Source of the DNA: JACRDV01 sp024860865 [NCBI: Methanobacteriota archaeon]
Lineage (GTDB): Archaea > JACRDV01
Length of the DNA stretch: 25,934 nucleotides
Direction of reading: 5' to 3'
NCBI GenBank assembly: GCA_024860865.1
Contig: JACRDV010000030.1
Span: 1 to 25,934 of the forward strand
This document shows positions 7,398 to 15,539 of this stretch, piece by piece. A program made the translations under genes and the position numbers. How positions within the stretch are numbered: position 1 is the stretch's first letter; the number at the start of each line of letters is the position of its first letter. The notes under the pieces are model-generated. The model worked only from the letters and a program-made list of their open reading frames with translations. It ran no database searches and was not told the origin of the DNA.

Positions 7398-8714
7398 ATG
7401 TTTGACTCTCTCGGTGATTGGAGAAGGACCCATTATTCGACCCAAATTAAGCCCAGTATGGACGGTCAAGAGGTAGTTCTTATGGGTTGGATCCATGACT
7501 TGCGTGACTTAGGCGGCGTTAGATTCGTAATTTTGCGCGATAGTGAGGGCTTCATTCAATCAACCCTTCATAAAGAGAAATCAGATCCAACTCTCTATGA
7601 TAAAATAGGCTCTCTTAAGAAAGAATATGTTGTTGCGATAAAAGGAGTTATTAAAGCAATTAGACAGGCCCCAAGAGGAGTCGAAGTAATCCCCAAAGAA
7701 ATTAGAATTTTAAACACAGCCGATGCAGTTTTGCCATTGGATGTAACAGGAAGAACTGATGCTGATTTAGATACTAGGTTGAATGTTAGAGTTCTGGATT
7801 TAAGGAGACCAAAGTCATTTGCAATTTTTAAAATAAGAAATGTTGCTCTATCTTCAGCTCGAGAATTTTTAGTAAAAGAAAATTTCTTTGAAGTAAACAC
7901 GCCAAAAATTATTGCTTCCGCAACAGAAGGCGGAACTGAACTTTTTCCAATAAGTTATTTTGAAAAAGAAGCTTTTTTGAGTCAGAGCCCACAATTGTAT
8001 AAAGAACAGCTTACAACAGTCTTTGATAAAGTTTATGAAATTGGACCATATTTTAGAGCCCAAGAATCAAACACAACTAGACATTTAAGTGAAACAATTG
8101 CAATCGATATTGAGCAGGCTTTTGCCACTCAAGAAGATGTTATGCAAGTTTTGGAGAGATTAGTTGAGTTTATCTTTAAGCAAGTGAATGAAAAATGTCA
8201 AGAAGAACTGAAAATACTTGAGCGCAAACTCGAAGTTCCTGAGGTTCCATTTGAAAGGTTATCTTATGATAAAATTATAGAGACGTTGAACAAACATGGT
8301 ATCCCTATTAAATGGGGAGAGGATATTCCAACTCCTGCAGAGCGTAAGCTTGGCGAGCTTTACAATGAGTTTTTCTATATAATTGATTGGCCTACCAAAA
8401 TAAAGCCTTTTTATATAATGCCAAAAGAAGATGACCCAAAGCATTGCTATTCTTTTGATTTGATGTATGGTGGGTTGGAGTTAGCATCGGGCGGAACACG
8501 CGTTCACGAATATGAACTTTTAGTCAAACGCCTACGTGAACAAGGCCTTAGGCCTGAGAGCTTTCAATATCATTTGAATGTCTTTAAGTGGGGAGTTCCA
8601 CCACATGGGGGTGGGGGATTAGGGGCAGATAGGCTAGTTATGGTCTTAACTGGAGCAGCAAACATAAGGGAAGTCGTATATTATCCAAGGGATAGATTCC
8701 GGTTAACTCCATGA
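7398..8714 (+). CDS. aspS: Aspartyl-tRNA synthetase, non-discriminating type
   Basis: A 438-residue archaeal-type AspRS that charges tRNA-Asp with aspartate in the cytoplasm. The OB-fold anticodon domain is at 1-110. The class II core carries SQSPQLYKEQ (195-204), motif 2 at 219-229 (FRAQESNTTRH) and motif 3, GGLGADRL, near the C terminus, which ends in the family-typical RFRLTP. His33 in GWIHDLRDLGG and Pro92 in APRGVEVIP are the residue pair associated with non-discriminating enzymes; discriminating ones have Trp and Lys. It is therefore predicted also to make Asp-tRNA-Asn for amidation by GatCAB, which lies outside this window. Motif 2 has Gln222 where the family has Glu. The ATG at 7398 is preceded by GGGGA five bases away. 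The 190-base upstream gap is AT-rich with several possible TATA boxes (for example AGTATAAAC near 7310). Confidence 0.93.
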   Translation: MFDSLGDWRRTHYSTQIKPSMDGQEVVLMGWIHDLRDLGGVRFVILRDSEGFIQSTLHKEKSDPTLYDKIGSLKKEYVVAIKGVIKAIRQAPRGVEVIPKEIRILNTADAVLPLDVTGRTDADLDTRLNVRVLDLRRPKSFAIFKIRNVALSSAREFLVKENFFEVNTPKIIASATEGGTELFPISYFEKEAFLSQSPQLYKEQLTTVFDKVYEIGPYFRAQESNTTRHLSETIAIDIEQAFATQEDVMQVLERLVEFIFKQVNEKCQEELKILERKLEVPEVPFERLSYDKIIETLNKHGIPIKWGEDIPTPAERKLGELYNEFFYIIDWPTKIKPFYIMPKEDDPKHCYSFDLMYGGLELASGGTRVHEYELLVKRLREQGLRPESFQYHLNVFKWGVPPHGGGGLGADRLVMVLTGAANIREVVYYPRDRFRLTP

Positions 8715-8824
8715 CTCTCACAAAATTTTTAAAAATCTCTTAAATACAATTGTTGTTGTTCTTTAGGCGACATCGCCAAAAGTATTTATTGTTACGAAGT
8801 GATGTTGGAAGGGATGATATAAAC

Positions 8825-10006
8825 ATGAGTCTAATGGGTGAATACATTAACAGAAAATTGAGCGTCCCTGAATTGGAATCTGAATTATTGAGATTAATAT
8901 CGGAATACAACAAATTGAGAGACACATATTTATTTGTATATGCCGCTGCGATTGGAAAACCAATCCCAACTATTCCATTAGAGCAAGCGGACTTTTATGT
9001 AATTCGAGATTTGTTAGCAGGCAAAAAAGGCCTTCAGAAAGTTGATGTGTATATCGAGACACCGGGAGGAAGCGGCGAAACAGCAGAAGAGATCGTTAGG
9101 TTCTTACGCAATAATTTTGATACGATTTCCTTTGTAGTGTCTGGAGAGGCTAAAAGCGCAGGCACAATTATTGTTTTATCAGGCGATGAAATCTTAATGA
9201 CTGAAACTGGAAGCTTGGGTCCGATTGACGCTCAAATAAAAATTGGACGCTCGGTAGTATCAGCATATGACTACATCGAGTGGGTTGAAAAGAAAAGGAA
9301 AGAAGCAGAAACGCAAGGTGCGCTTAACCCGTTTGATGCTACAATGGTAGCACAGGTTACACCTGGCGAATTAGGCAGTGTATTTCATGCACTAAAATTT
9401 GCTGAAGATCTAGTGGTTGAATGGTTGATAAAATACAAATTTAAAAAATGGACTGTTACCAAAACCCGCAAAATACCTGTAACTGAAGAAATGAAAAAGA
9501 AACGAGCAGAGGAGATTGCGAAGGAATTAACAGACCATTCTAAATGGAGATTACATGGAAGATCAATAAAAATTGATGATTTAGAAGAAATTGGGTTAAA
9601 GATAACAAGGGTAGATAATGACCCGAAATTGGCTGAAATTGTATATAGAATTCAAACAGTTTGCAGGCTGCTTTTTGAGTCTACTACCACCTTTAAGATA
9701 TTTGCAACTCAAGATAACAAAATATTTAGATATGCTGTTCCTGTTGAGGCTCTCATAAGAACTCCAAAAATGCAAACACCTGATGTAGTTGTGATTGAAC
9801 AAAAATGCCTAAAATGTAATACGGTTCATAAGATATATGCAAAATTTGCTCCTAACCCCCAGATCGATATAGACTTCAAAAGTAAAGGATTTATACCTTT
9901 TCCAAAAGATGCTAAGATTGTATGCAAATGTGGCTTTGAGATAGACTTATTAGGTATTAAGAACCAAATTGAAATGCAAATAGGAAGAAAAGTCATTATT
10001 CAATAG
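8825..10006 (+). CDS. SDH-family ClpP-fold serine protease with C-terminal zinc ribbon
   Basis: The start chosen is ATG at 8825 (393 residues). A TTG at 8750 would add 25 residues of poor similarity. AAGTATTTATTG (about 8779-8790) is a suitable TATA box for the later start. The protein matches the serine dehydrogenase proteinase (SDH/SppA-like, ClpP fold) family. ETPGGSGETAEE (78-89) is the oxyanion region. SGEAKSAGTIIVLSGDEI (106-123) holds the presumed nucleophile Ser111. TGSLGPID (128-135) is the next conserved loop. Beyond about residue 320 there is an extension with CLKC (328, 331) and CKC (367, 369), a probable zinc ribbon. There is no signal peptide or membrane span, so it should be cytosolic, unlike SppA. 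The substrate is unknown. A 58-codon ORF starts 13 bases after its stop. Confidence 0.83.
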   Translation: MSLMGEYINRKLSVPELESELLRLISEYNKLRDTYLFVYAAAIGKPIPTIPLEQADFYVIRDLLAGKKGLQKVDVYIETPGGSGETAEEIVRFLRNNFDTISFVVSGEAKSAGTIIVLSGDEILMTETGSLGPIDAQIKIGRSVVSAYDYIEWVEKKRKEAETQGALNPFDATMVAQVTPGELGSVFHALKFAEDLVVEWLIKYKFKKWTVTKTRKIPVTEEMKKKRAEEIAKELTDHSKWRLHGRSIKIDDLEEIGLKITRVDNDPKLAEIVYRIQTVCRLLFESTTTFKIFATQDNKIFRYAVPVEALIRTPKMQTPDVVVIEQKCLKCNTVHKIYAKFAPNPQIDIDFKSKGFIPFPKDAKIVCKCGFEIDLLGIKNQIEMQIGRKVIIQ

Positions 10007-10018
10007 GGAGAAAAAATC

Positions 10019-10195
10019 ATGGAGGTAAAGAGGAAAGAATTAAGACGGGAAGAAGAGAAGGTGTTGTTAACCTTTTTAAAACAAACCCGAGAAGGAAAGT
10101 ATGCAAAAATAGATGAAAGTTCACTCCCGTATTCTAGACTTAAAGAACATAGAGAAGGACCTTATTATGAAGAGTACTACTATAGTGTTAGATAG
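10019..10195 (+). CDS. Small charged protein of 58 residues, unknown
   Basis: This short frame begins with ATG at 10019, preceded by GGGAG eight bases upstream, and starts 13 bases after the stop of the protease gene. The spacing and the ribosome binding site argue for a real co-transcribed gene. The product is highly charged (MEVKRKELRREEEK at the N terminus) and has a Tyr-rich C terminus (GPYYEEYYYS). There is no signal peptide or membrane helix. I recognise no family. It might be a partner or regulator of the protease, from position only. The candidate structured RNA begins eight bases after its stop. Confidence 0.5.
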   Translation: MEVKRKELRREEEKVLLTFLKQTREGKYAKIDESSLPYSRLKEHREGPYYEEYYYSVR

Positions 10196-10202
10196 AATAA
10201 GC

Positions 10203-10422
10203 AGGTAGTAGGTTGCAACATCGCCTAACACAGCATAAAAGGTTCGCTTTCACTCGCCCAAATTTTTGTTCGCAAAAACTTCTTTTATGCTGGGACCGTT
10301 GTGCGAAATTGTAGCTCCGAAACGCCTTTCTAAATCGGACAAAGCGGACGGATAAATCAAAAGAAATCGTTACGGAGCCGAAACCAAAGCTTAGAAGCAT
10401 GAGAAAGCCGAGCAATCTACCT
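10203..10422 (+). ncRNA. Candidate structured RNA of about 220 nt, unknown class
   Basis: The stretch is visibly richer in G+C than its surroundings and has nested pairing. A long-range closing helix joins AGGTAG (10203-10208) to CTACCT (10417-10422). It continues, after a three-base bulge, as GTTGC (10212-10216) with GCAAT (10412-10416). Inside, CAGCATAAAAG (10231-10241) pairs perfectly with CTTTTATGCTG (10282-10292). That hairpin encloses a smaller one, TTTTTG-TTCG-CAAAAA (10263-10278). A third helix pairs GCTCCGAAACG (10314-10324) with CGTTACGGAGC (10368-10378), with one A-A mismatch, and extends through TTTCT/AGAAA. I could not match it to RNase P, SRP, 5S rRNA, tRNA or a clean H/ACA guide. 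The strand is inferred from its neighbours. It could instead be a structured 3' end of the protease transcript or a leader of smc. Confidence 0.42.
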
Positions 10423-10736
10423 TTAAAAACTTGTTTTTACGTAATGACTTTTAAAACGAAAAAAACCACGCCAAAATACTTGAATTATTTTCTTGCGAAT
10501 TTCTTACGAATTTTATCTTTAAATTTAAAAATCCTTAGTTATGAGCGATTTAAAATTAGATTTCCTAAACTTTATGAATTTAGATTAAGAAAATCTACCT
10601 AAAAATGAACTATGTTTACAACCGCAATCTCAATATAAGAGCGTTAAAAAAGTTTATAACGAAGTTTTAAACATCTGACTTCTGTCTGACTCAAATTCTT
10701 ATTATTTGAAGTTATTAGATTTTAACGGGTCAGTTT
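10423..10736 (+). promoter_or_regulatory. AT-rich non-coding region upstream of smc
   Basis: About 314 bases without a convincing gene. An open frame across 10399-10602 has no ribosome binding site and a Lys/Phe/Leu composition typical of chance translation. The region holds an imperfect tandem duplication of 11 bases (CTTGCGAATTT at 10492-10502, CTTACGAATTT at 10503-10513). TATA-like sites occur at about 10650-10659 (GTTTATAACG) and 10698-10707 (CTTATTATTT). The latter is 30-35 bases before the smc ATG and is the best candidate for its promoter. Confidence 0.4.
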
Positions 10737-13700
10737 ATGGCTTATATTAAAGAAATTACTTTGCATAATTTCAAATCATTTGGAAAACGCGTTGTAGTAT
10801 CTCTCCCCAAGGGTTTTACTGCAGTCGTCGGCGCAAATGGGAGTGGGAAATCAAATATCATCGACGGCATTTGCTTCGTTTTAGGCCGCAGAAGCTCAAA
10901 ATCAATGAGAGCTGACCGTTTAGTTGACTTAATTTTTAACGGAAGCAATGGTAGGCCTCCAGCTGACTTTACTGAAGTTAGCTTGATTTTTGATAATACC
11001 GATTCAGCTTTCCCAATTGACTCAAGCAATGTCACAGTTTCTAGAAAAGTCAACAGAGCTGGCTACTGCGCCTATAGAATTAACGATCGCATGGCAACTA
11101 GAACTGAAATTATTGAATTATTGAGCCATGCTGCAATCAATCCAGATGGCTATAACATAATCATGCAAGGGGATATTGTCAAAATAGTCGAAATGAATGC
11201 CGCTGATAGGAGAAAAATAATAGATGAAGTCTCAGGAATCGCCGAGTACAATGAAAAGAAAGAAAAAGCAATGCATGAGCTTGAAAAAGTCAAAAACAAC
11301 ATTGATAAAATTAACATAGTTATATCAGAAGTTGAAACACAATTATCGAAATTAAAAAGTGAACGCGAAGATGCATTAAATTATAAAGAATTGCAAACAA
11401 AACTCGAAGAAACTCGTGGCTTATTAATCAATAAAAAACTTTCAGATGCTAAAGCTGCTTTAAATAATTTACTAGATACATTGGGTACAACTGAAGCTGA
11501 CTATCAGAAGTTCAATCAAGAACTTCAAGCACTTGTTTCAAGTTCACAAGAGAGCGAGCAGAAATTAAATCAGTTGAATCAGATTATTGCAGAAAAAACT
11601 GAGAAAGAACAATTATCCCTTCAAAAAGAAATTGAAGAAATAAAAGGAACAATCCATAGAGCTCAAGATTCTATTAAACTTGCACAAGAAGAAATTGAGA
11701 GAACATCGAATGAAAAGAGAGAAACTGAATTAAAACTTCAACGATTTGAAGCTGAAATTTCTGAACTTCAAAAGAATATTGCTCAATTAGAATATCAAAG
11801 GTCAGAAGTAATAGCTCAAATTGGAAATAGAAGCAAGGAATTAAGAGATATTTTAGAAGCGGTCAAAGAGATAGACTCTGAATTTGCAAAATTAAATGAT
11901 GAGTTATCCGGAATTAATGTTCAACTTGAACAAAAAAAGGACAAATTTTTTGCAGTTCAGAGAGAGATGGAAAAATTACGAGAACTTCTTCAATCAAAGC
12001 AGACAGAGAAAAGCAATGTTTCATCTAAGCTTGAGCAATTAAAAACTCAATTGGTTGGTTTAGAAGCCAATTATGCTGAAGCTATTGAAAAACAAACACA
12101 GCTTCAAAATCAGAAGTCGAGACTAGAGATTGATCTAACTAAACTCACAAAACAAGAAGAACTCGAGCTGCGCGAAAAGATTACAGTAATTGAAGAAAAG
12201 TTACGAAAAGCTCAAGAAGACTATGCTCGTGTAGAAACTAAACTAAAAACTTTAGAAGAGATTTCTTACCCAAAGGCTATTAGTGAAATACTGAAAGCTA
12301 GAGATATAGGCCTCTTAACAGGGATTTACGGAACAATTGCAGAATTGCTTAAAGTCAAACCTGAACATGAAGTTGCGATTGAGGTGGCAGCCGGTTCGCG
12401 GCTGCACCATATTGTTGTTGAATCAGATGAAGATGCATCTCAGGCAATTAAATTTTTAAAAGAAAATAAAATTGGTCGAGCTACATTTTTGCCCCTCAAT
12501 AAAATTGAATTTAAAACTCTAGATCCTCGATCTATAGATGCTAGCAAGGCTGAAGGAGCAATTGGTTTAGCAATAAATTTAGTAGACTTTGACCCGAAAT
12601 TTCAATTTGCATTTAATTATGTTTTTGGGGATACAGTCGTTGTTGATAATTTAGAAACAGCAAAAAAACTTGCGAACGGTCTTAGAATTGTGACGCTTGA
12701 TGGCGATCTGATAGATGCAAAGTGGGCAATTACAGGCGGCTTTTATCAAAGGAGAGGTATCAAATCCGTTAAGCAAGAAGAAGATTATCTTCAACAATTA
12801 AAAGCTGGAATTTCACAGCTTGAAACTTCTAAGCAGGAAATTTTAGTTAAGCTCAAAGAGCTCGAAAAATTTGTAGGAGAATTATCACAACAAAAAATCA
12901 ATGTTGAAGCTGAATTAACAAATCAAACTTTAATCTTAGATAATGCACAAAAACAAATTCAAAACCAAAAAAATGAGTTAATTCAATTTGAGGCTCAATT
13001 TGCCCAATTATCAAAAGAAATTGAATCATTTGAAGTTAAGTATAATTTACATTCAGCTGAATTAAATCAGCTCCAAGATGAGCTAAAACAACTTGAAAGT
13101 AAAAAAATTGAGATCAATGAGAAACTTAGCTCTTCTAAAGCTAGTGATTATACAGCAAAAACAAGAGAAATTGAGCAAACAATTTATCAACACCGCGAAA
13201 CTCAGCAAAAACTTGATACAGAGATCGGCTCTTCAAAAGCAAAAATTGAGAGCGGGTTGCAGCCTTCTATTCAAACATGTAAGAATAATTTGGCAAACCA
13301 CCAAGAAAAAAGTGAAAAATTAGTGAATATGGTTCAACAAAATCAAGCTTTAATTTTACTTCAGACCCAACAGCTCAATTTAAAAGTTGATCTTGTAGGC
13401 AGTTTAACCAAAGACGTTGAAGGATTACGCATACAACGCGAGCAGTATCAACGAACGATTTCTGAGCTTTCAGTTAAGCGCGAGGAACTCTACCAGAAGC
13501 TTGCTAGTATTCAGACGGTCCGTTCAAATCTGAACGCTGAAAAAATGGCGCTTGAAAGCAAGATAAATGAGCTATCTATTGAAGCTCAAAAATATCAAAA
13601 TTTAGCCGCCTCAGAAGTTGAAGTAAAAATATCTGATCTAGAACAAAAGGTACAAACTCTTGAAATCGAAATGAAAAAGCTTGAACCAATAAACATGCGC

Positions 13701-14276
13701 GCAATTGAAGACTATGATAATACTTTACAACGCCATGAAAAACTTTTTGAACAAAATAAAAAGCTAACAGAAGAAAGAAATGCCATACTTAAATTAATGA
13801 CTGAAATAGATGAACGAAAATTAGCAGTTTTTATGGAGGCTTTTGAGGCAATTAACCGAAGTTTTAAAGAGATTTTTTCACAGCTCTCACCTGAAGGCGA
13901 AGCGGAGTTAATACTTGAAAACTATGGCGATCCCTTTGAAGGTGGCTTAGAAATTCGGGCAAAACCAGCAGGAAAAGAAGTTCGCTCGATTGAATCAATG
14001 TCGGGAGGCGAGAAAACGCTCACAGCACTGGCTTTTGTCTTTGGGTTAGCTCGCTATAAACCGGCACCATTCTATGTGCTAGATGAAGCAGATATGTTTC
14101 TAGATGGCGATAATGGTGAAAAATTTGCCAATCTAGTGAAAGAATTTTCTAAAAGCGCTCAATTTATAGTGGTATCTTTTAGAGAAAGCATGGTATCTTC
14201 TGCTGATCAGTTAATTGGTGTTGCTATGCAGGATGCTGGCTCAGATATAGTTTCAGTCAAACTAGGAGGCCAGTAA
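10737..14276 (+). CDS. smc: SMC chromosome-condensation ATPase
   Basis: A full-length SMC of 1179 residues. Walker A is GANGSGKSN at 32-40. A long coiled coil rich in Gln, Glu and Lys runs from about 165 to 515. The hinge spans about 520-675 (with GTIAELLKVKPEHEVAIE). The return coil reaches about 1030. The C-terminal head has the signature SMSGGEKTL (1087-1095) and Walker B FYVLDEADMFLD (1112-1123). SMC dimers extrude or clamp DNA loops and, with ScpA and ScpB, organise and segregate the chromosome. The ATG at 10737 is clear. The gene leads an operon: scpA follows after two bases and scpB overlaps scpA. Walker B reads DEAD where many SMCs have DEVD or DEID, a mild variation. Confidence 0.97.
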   Translation: MAYIKEITLHNFKSFGKRVVVSLPKGFTAVVGANGSGKSNIIDGICFVLGRRSSKSMRADRLVDLIFNGSNGRPPADFTEVSLIFDNTDSAFPIDSSNVTVSRKVNRAGYCAYRINDRMATRTEIIELLSHAAINPDGYNIIMQGDIVKIVEMNAADRRKIIDEVSGIAEYNEKKEKAMHELEKVKNNIDKINIVISEVETQLSKLKSEREDALNYKELQTKLEETRGLLINKKLSDAKAALNNLLDTLGTTEADYQKFNQELQALVSSSQESEQKLNQLNQIIAEKTEKEQLSLQKEIEEIKGTIHRAQDSIKLAQEEIERTSNEKRETELKLQRFEAEISELQKNIAQLEYQRSEVIAQIGNRSKELRDILEAVKEIDSEFAKLNDELSGINVQLEQKKDKFFAVQREMEKLRELLQSKQTEKSNVSSKLEQLKTQLVGLEANYAEAIEKQTQLQNQKSRLEIDLTKLTKQEELELREKITVIEEKLRKAQEDYARVETKLKTLEEISYPKAISEILKARDIGLLTGIYGTIAELLKVKPEHEVAIEVAAGSRLHHIVVESDEDASQAIKFLKENKIGRATFLPLNKIEFKTLDPRSIDASKAEGAIGLAINLVDFDPKFQFAFNYVFGDTVVVDNLETAKKLANGLRIVTLDGDLIDAKWAITGGFYQRRGIKSVKQEEDYLQQLKAGISQLETSKQEILVKLKELEKFVGELSQQKINVEAELTNQTLILDNAQKQIQNQKNELIQFEAQFAQLSKEIESFEVKYNLHSAELNQLQDELKQLESKKIEINEKLSSSKASDYTAKTREIEQTIYQHRETQQKLDTEIGSSKAKIESGLQPSIQTCKNNLANHQEKSEKLVNMVQQNQALILLQTQQLNLKVDLVGSLTKDVEGLRIQREQYQRTISELSVKREELYQKLASIQTVRSNLNAEKMALESKINELSIEAQKYQNLAASEVEVKISDLEQKVQTLEIEMKKLEPINMRAIEDYDNTLQRHEKLFEQNKKLTEERNAILKLMTEIDERKLAVFMEAFEAINRSFKEIFSQLSPEGEAELILENYGDPFEGGLEIRAKPAGKEVRSIESMSGGEKTLTALAFVFGLARYKPAPFYVLDEADMFLDGDNGEKFANLVKEFSKSAQFIVVSFRESMVSSADQLIGVAMQDAGSDIVSVKLGGQ

Positions 14277-14278
14277 TT

Positions 14279-15001
14279 TTGGATTATAATATGCAGCACA
14301 TAGAAATATTGATTGATTTAGTAACAACAAATCAACTTGACATCTGGCAGGTAGATATAATTGAAATCGCAGATAAATTTACAGAACGCATTAACCAGAT
14401 GGAAAAATTAGATTTAAGAATTTCTGCAAAAACTTTGCTCACAGCTTCAATTTTATTAAGAATGAAATCTGAAATTTTAGTTCAAGAAGGAGAAAGTTTA
14501 ACAAGATCCCAAATCAATGAAATTTTATCAGGAACCCAAGAAGCTCAAATTGATGAAATAGCTCAATTATTTGGTCAATATCCCGGTTTACAAAATTTAG
14601 TTGAAGCAACTCAAGTTCCATTATCTCAACCCATTAGAGGTCAAGAACTTAAAAGAAAAATTACTTTCTTTGAATTGCTCGAATCACTTCAAAAATCGTT
14701 AAATGACATTCGCTCTAAAGCATTAAAATCCAGCATCCAACCAAAAACAATTGAAACGGAAGGAATCATAGCAGATGTAATGGAAGAGCTTGGAAATAGA
14801 GTAAAATTATTATTGGAACATATCCTCTCTCTAAATTCTAAAACGATTAAATTTTCTGAGTTGATCAAGCAATGGACTCCTAAAGAGGTTGTTAAAATTT
14901 TATTGCCTTTGTTATTTCTAGCAAACCAGAAGAGAGTTAAAATTTCTCAGTCAGAGTGGTGTGGAGAAATATACATTACGCTAGGTGAATCCAATGCATG
15001 A
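14279..15001 (+). CDS. scpA: Segregation and condensation protein A (kleisin)
   Basis: A 240-residue kleisin that bridges the two SMC heads. The N terminus (IEILIDLVTTNQLDIWQVDI, 8-27) and KTLLTASILLRMKSEIL (49-65) are the ScpA SMC-binding helices. The variable middle reaches the C-terminal winged helix (about 165-235). The start is TTG at 14279. GGAGG at 14265-14269 lies nine bases upstream, whereas the in-frame ATG at 14291 would be 21 bases away. The gene follows smc by two bases and overlaps scpB, so translation is probably coupled. Length and order match the SMC-ScpA-ScpB complex. Confidence 0.92.
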   Translation: MDYNMQHIEILIDLVTTNQLDIWQVDIIEIADKFTERINQMEKLDLRISAKTLLTASILLRMKSEILVQEGESLTRSQINEILSGTQEAQIDEIAQLFGQYPGLQNLVEATQVPLSQPIRGQELKRKITFFELLESLQKSLNDIRSKALKSSIQPKTIETEGIIADVMEELGNRVKLLLEHILSLNSKTIKFSELIKQWTPKEVVKILLPLLFLANQKRVKISQSEWCGEIYITLGESNA

Positions 15002-15539
15002 TAAATTGATGGTTGAAGCTGCTTTATTTGCCGCTGGGAAACCGCTGTCATTGAGTGATTTAGCAGCTGGCTTAAATTTAACTCAAGATAGAATTAAAGA
15101 ACTTATTGGGCAGCTAAGGCTTGAATACTCCGCACGAGAAAGCGCAATTGAGTTGGTTCAGATACTTGAAAACAAGTATACAATTCAAGTTAAAACCGAA
15201 TATGTAGGCGTCGCCAGCAATTTTTCTAAGCGAAGAGAGCTTTCGTCTAGCCTGATTAAAACGCTTGCTATGGTGGCATATCAGCAACCAATTACTCAGG
15301 CAAAAATAGTGAAAATTCGCGGTTTAATGGCATACGACCACATTAAGGCGCTTAAGCGAAGAGGGCTAATTAAATTCAAACCATTTGGTCGTACTAAAAT
15401 TCTTCATACAACTAGAAAATTTTGTGAATATTTTGGATTAGAAACTGATGAACCAAAGGAAATTAGAGTTTGGATTGAAAAACATTTGAAAAAAGAAATT
15501 GGAGAAACTTCGGAAACTTCAAAAATGGTCCAACAATAG
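14994..15539 (+). CDS. scpB: Segregation and condensation protein B
   Basis: ScpB is the winged-helix partner of ScpA in the SMC complex. The N-terminal winged helix begins with LMVEAALFAAGKPLSLSDLA. A second one contains LIKTLAMVAYQQPITQAKIV followed by KIRG, the family hallmark. The KRRGLIKFKPFGRTKILHTT segment forms its wing. I place the start at ATG 14994 because GGTGA (14984-14988) lies five bases before it. The in-frame GTG at 14985 sits inside that site and would add three residues. The gene overlaps the end of scpA by eight bases. Its last 21 bases overlap the convergent rnhB gene. The C-terminal 15 residues are a short polar tail. Confidence 0.92.
   Translation: MHDKLMVEAALFAAGKPLSLSDLAAGLNLTQDRIKELIGQLRLEYSARESAIELVQILENKYTIQVKTEYVGVASNFSKRRELSSSLIKTLAMVAYQQPITQAKIVKIRGLMAYDHIKALKRRGLIKFKPFGRTKILHTTRKFCEYFGLETDEPKEIRVWIEKHLKKEIGETSETSKMVQQ

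Noticed and set aside
8750-8824. TTG at 8750 as start of the SDH protease
   Set aside because: The extra 25 residues look unlike the family and overlap the probable promoter; the ATG at 8825 has a TATA box at a suitable distance.
10188-10415. Minus-strand frame of 75 codons across the candidate RNA
   Set aside because: Arg/Phe/Ser-rich low-quality product; the strong inverted repeats explain the region better.
10203-10422. RNase P RNA, SRP RNA or H/ACA guide
   Set aside because: The conserved core motifs of RNase P and the SRP S-domain are not visible, and no clear kink-turn plus ACA box was found; the class is left open.
10414-10600. Direct repeat AATCTACCT (10414-10422 and 10592-10600) as attachment or insertion footprint
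   Set aside because: Nine bases in AT-rich DNA with no mobile gene between the copies; probably chance.
10399-10602. Open frame of 67 codons upstream of smc
   Set aside because: No ribosome binding site, composition of chance AT-rich translation, and it starts inside the candidate structured RNA.
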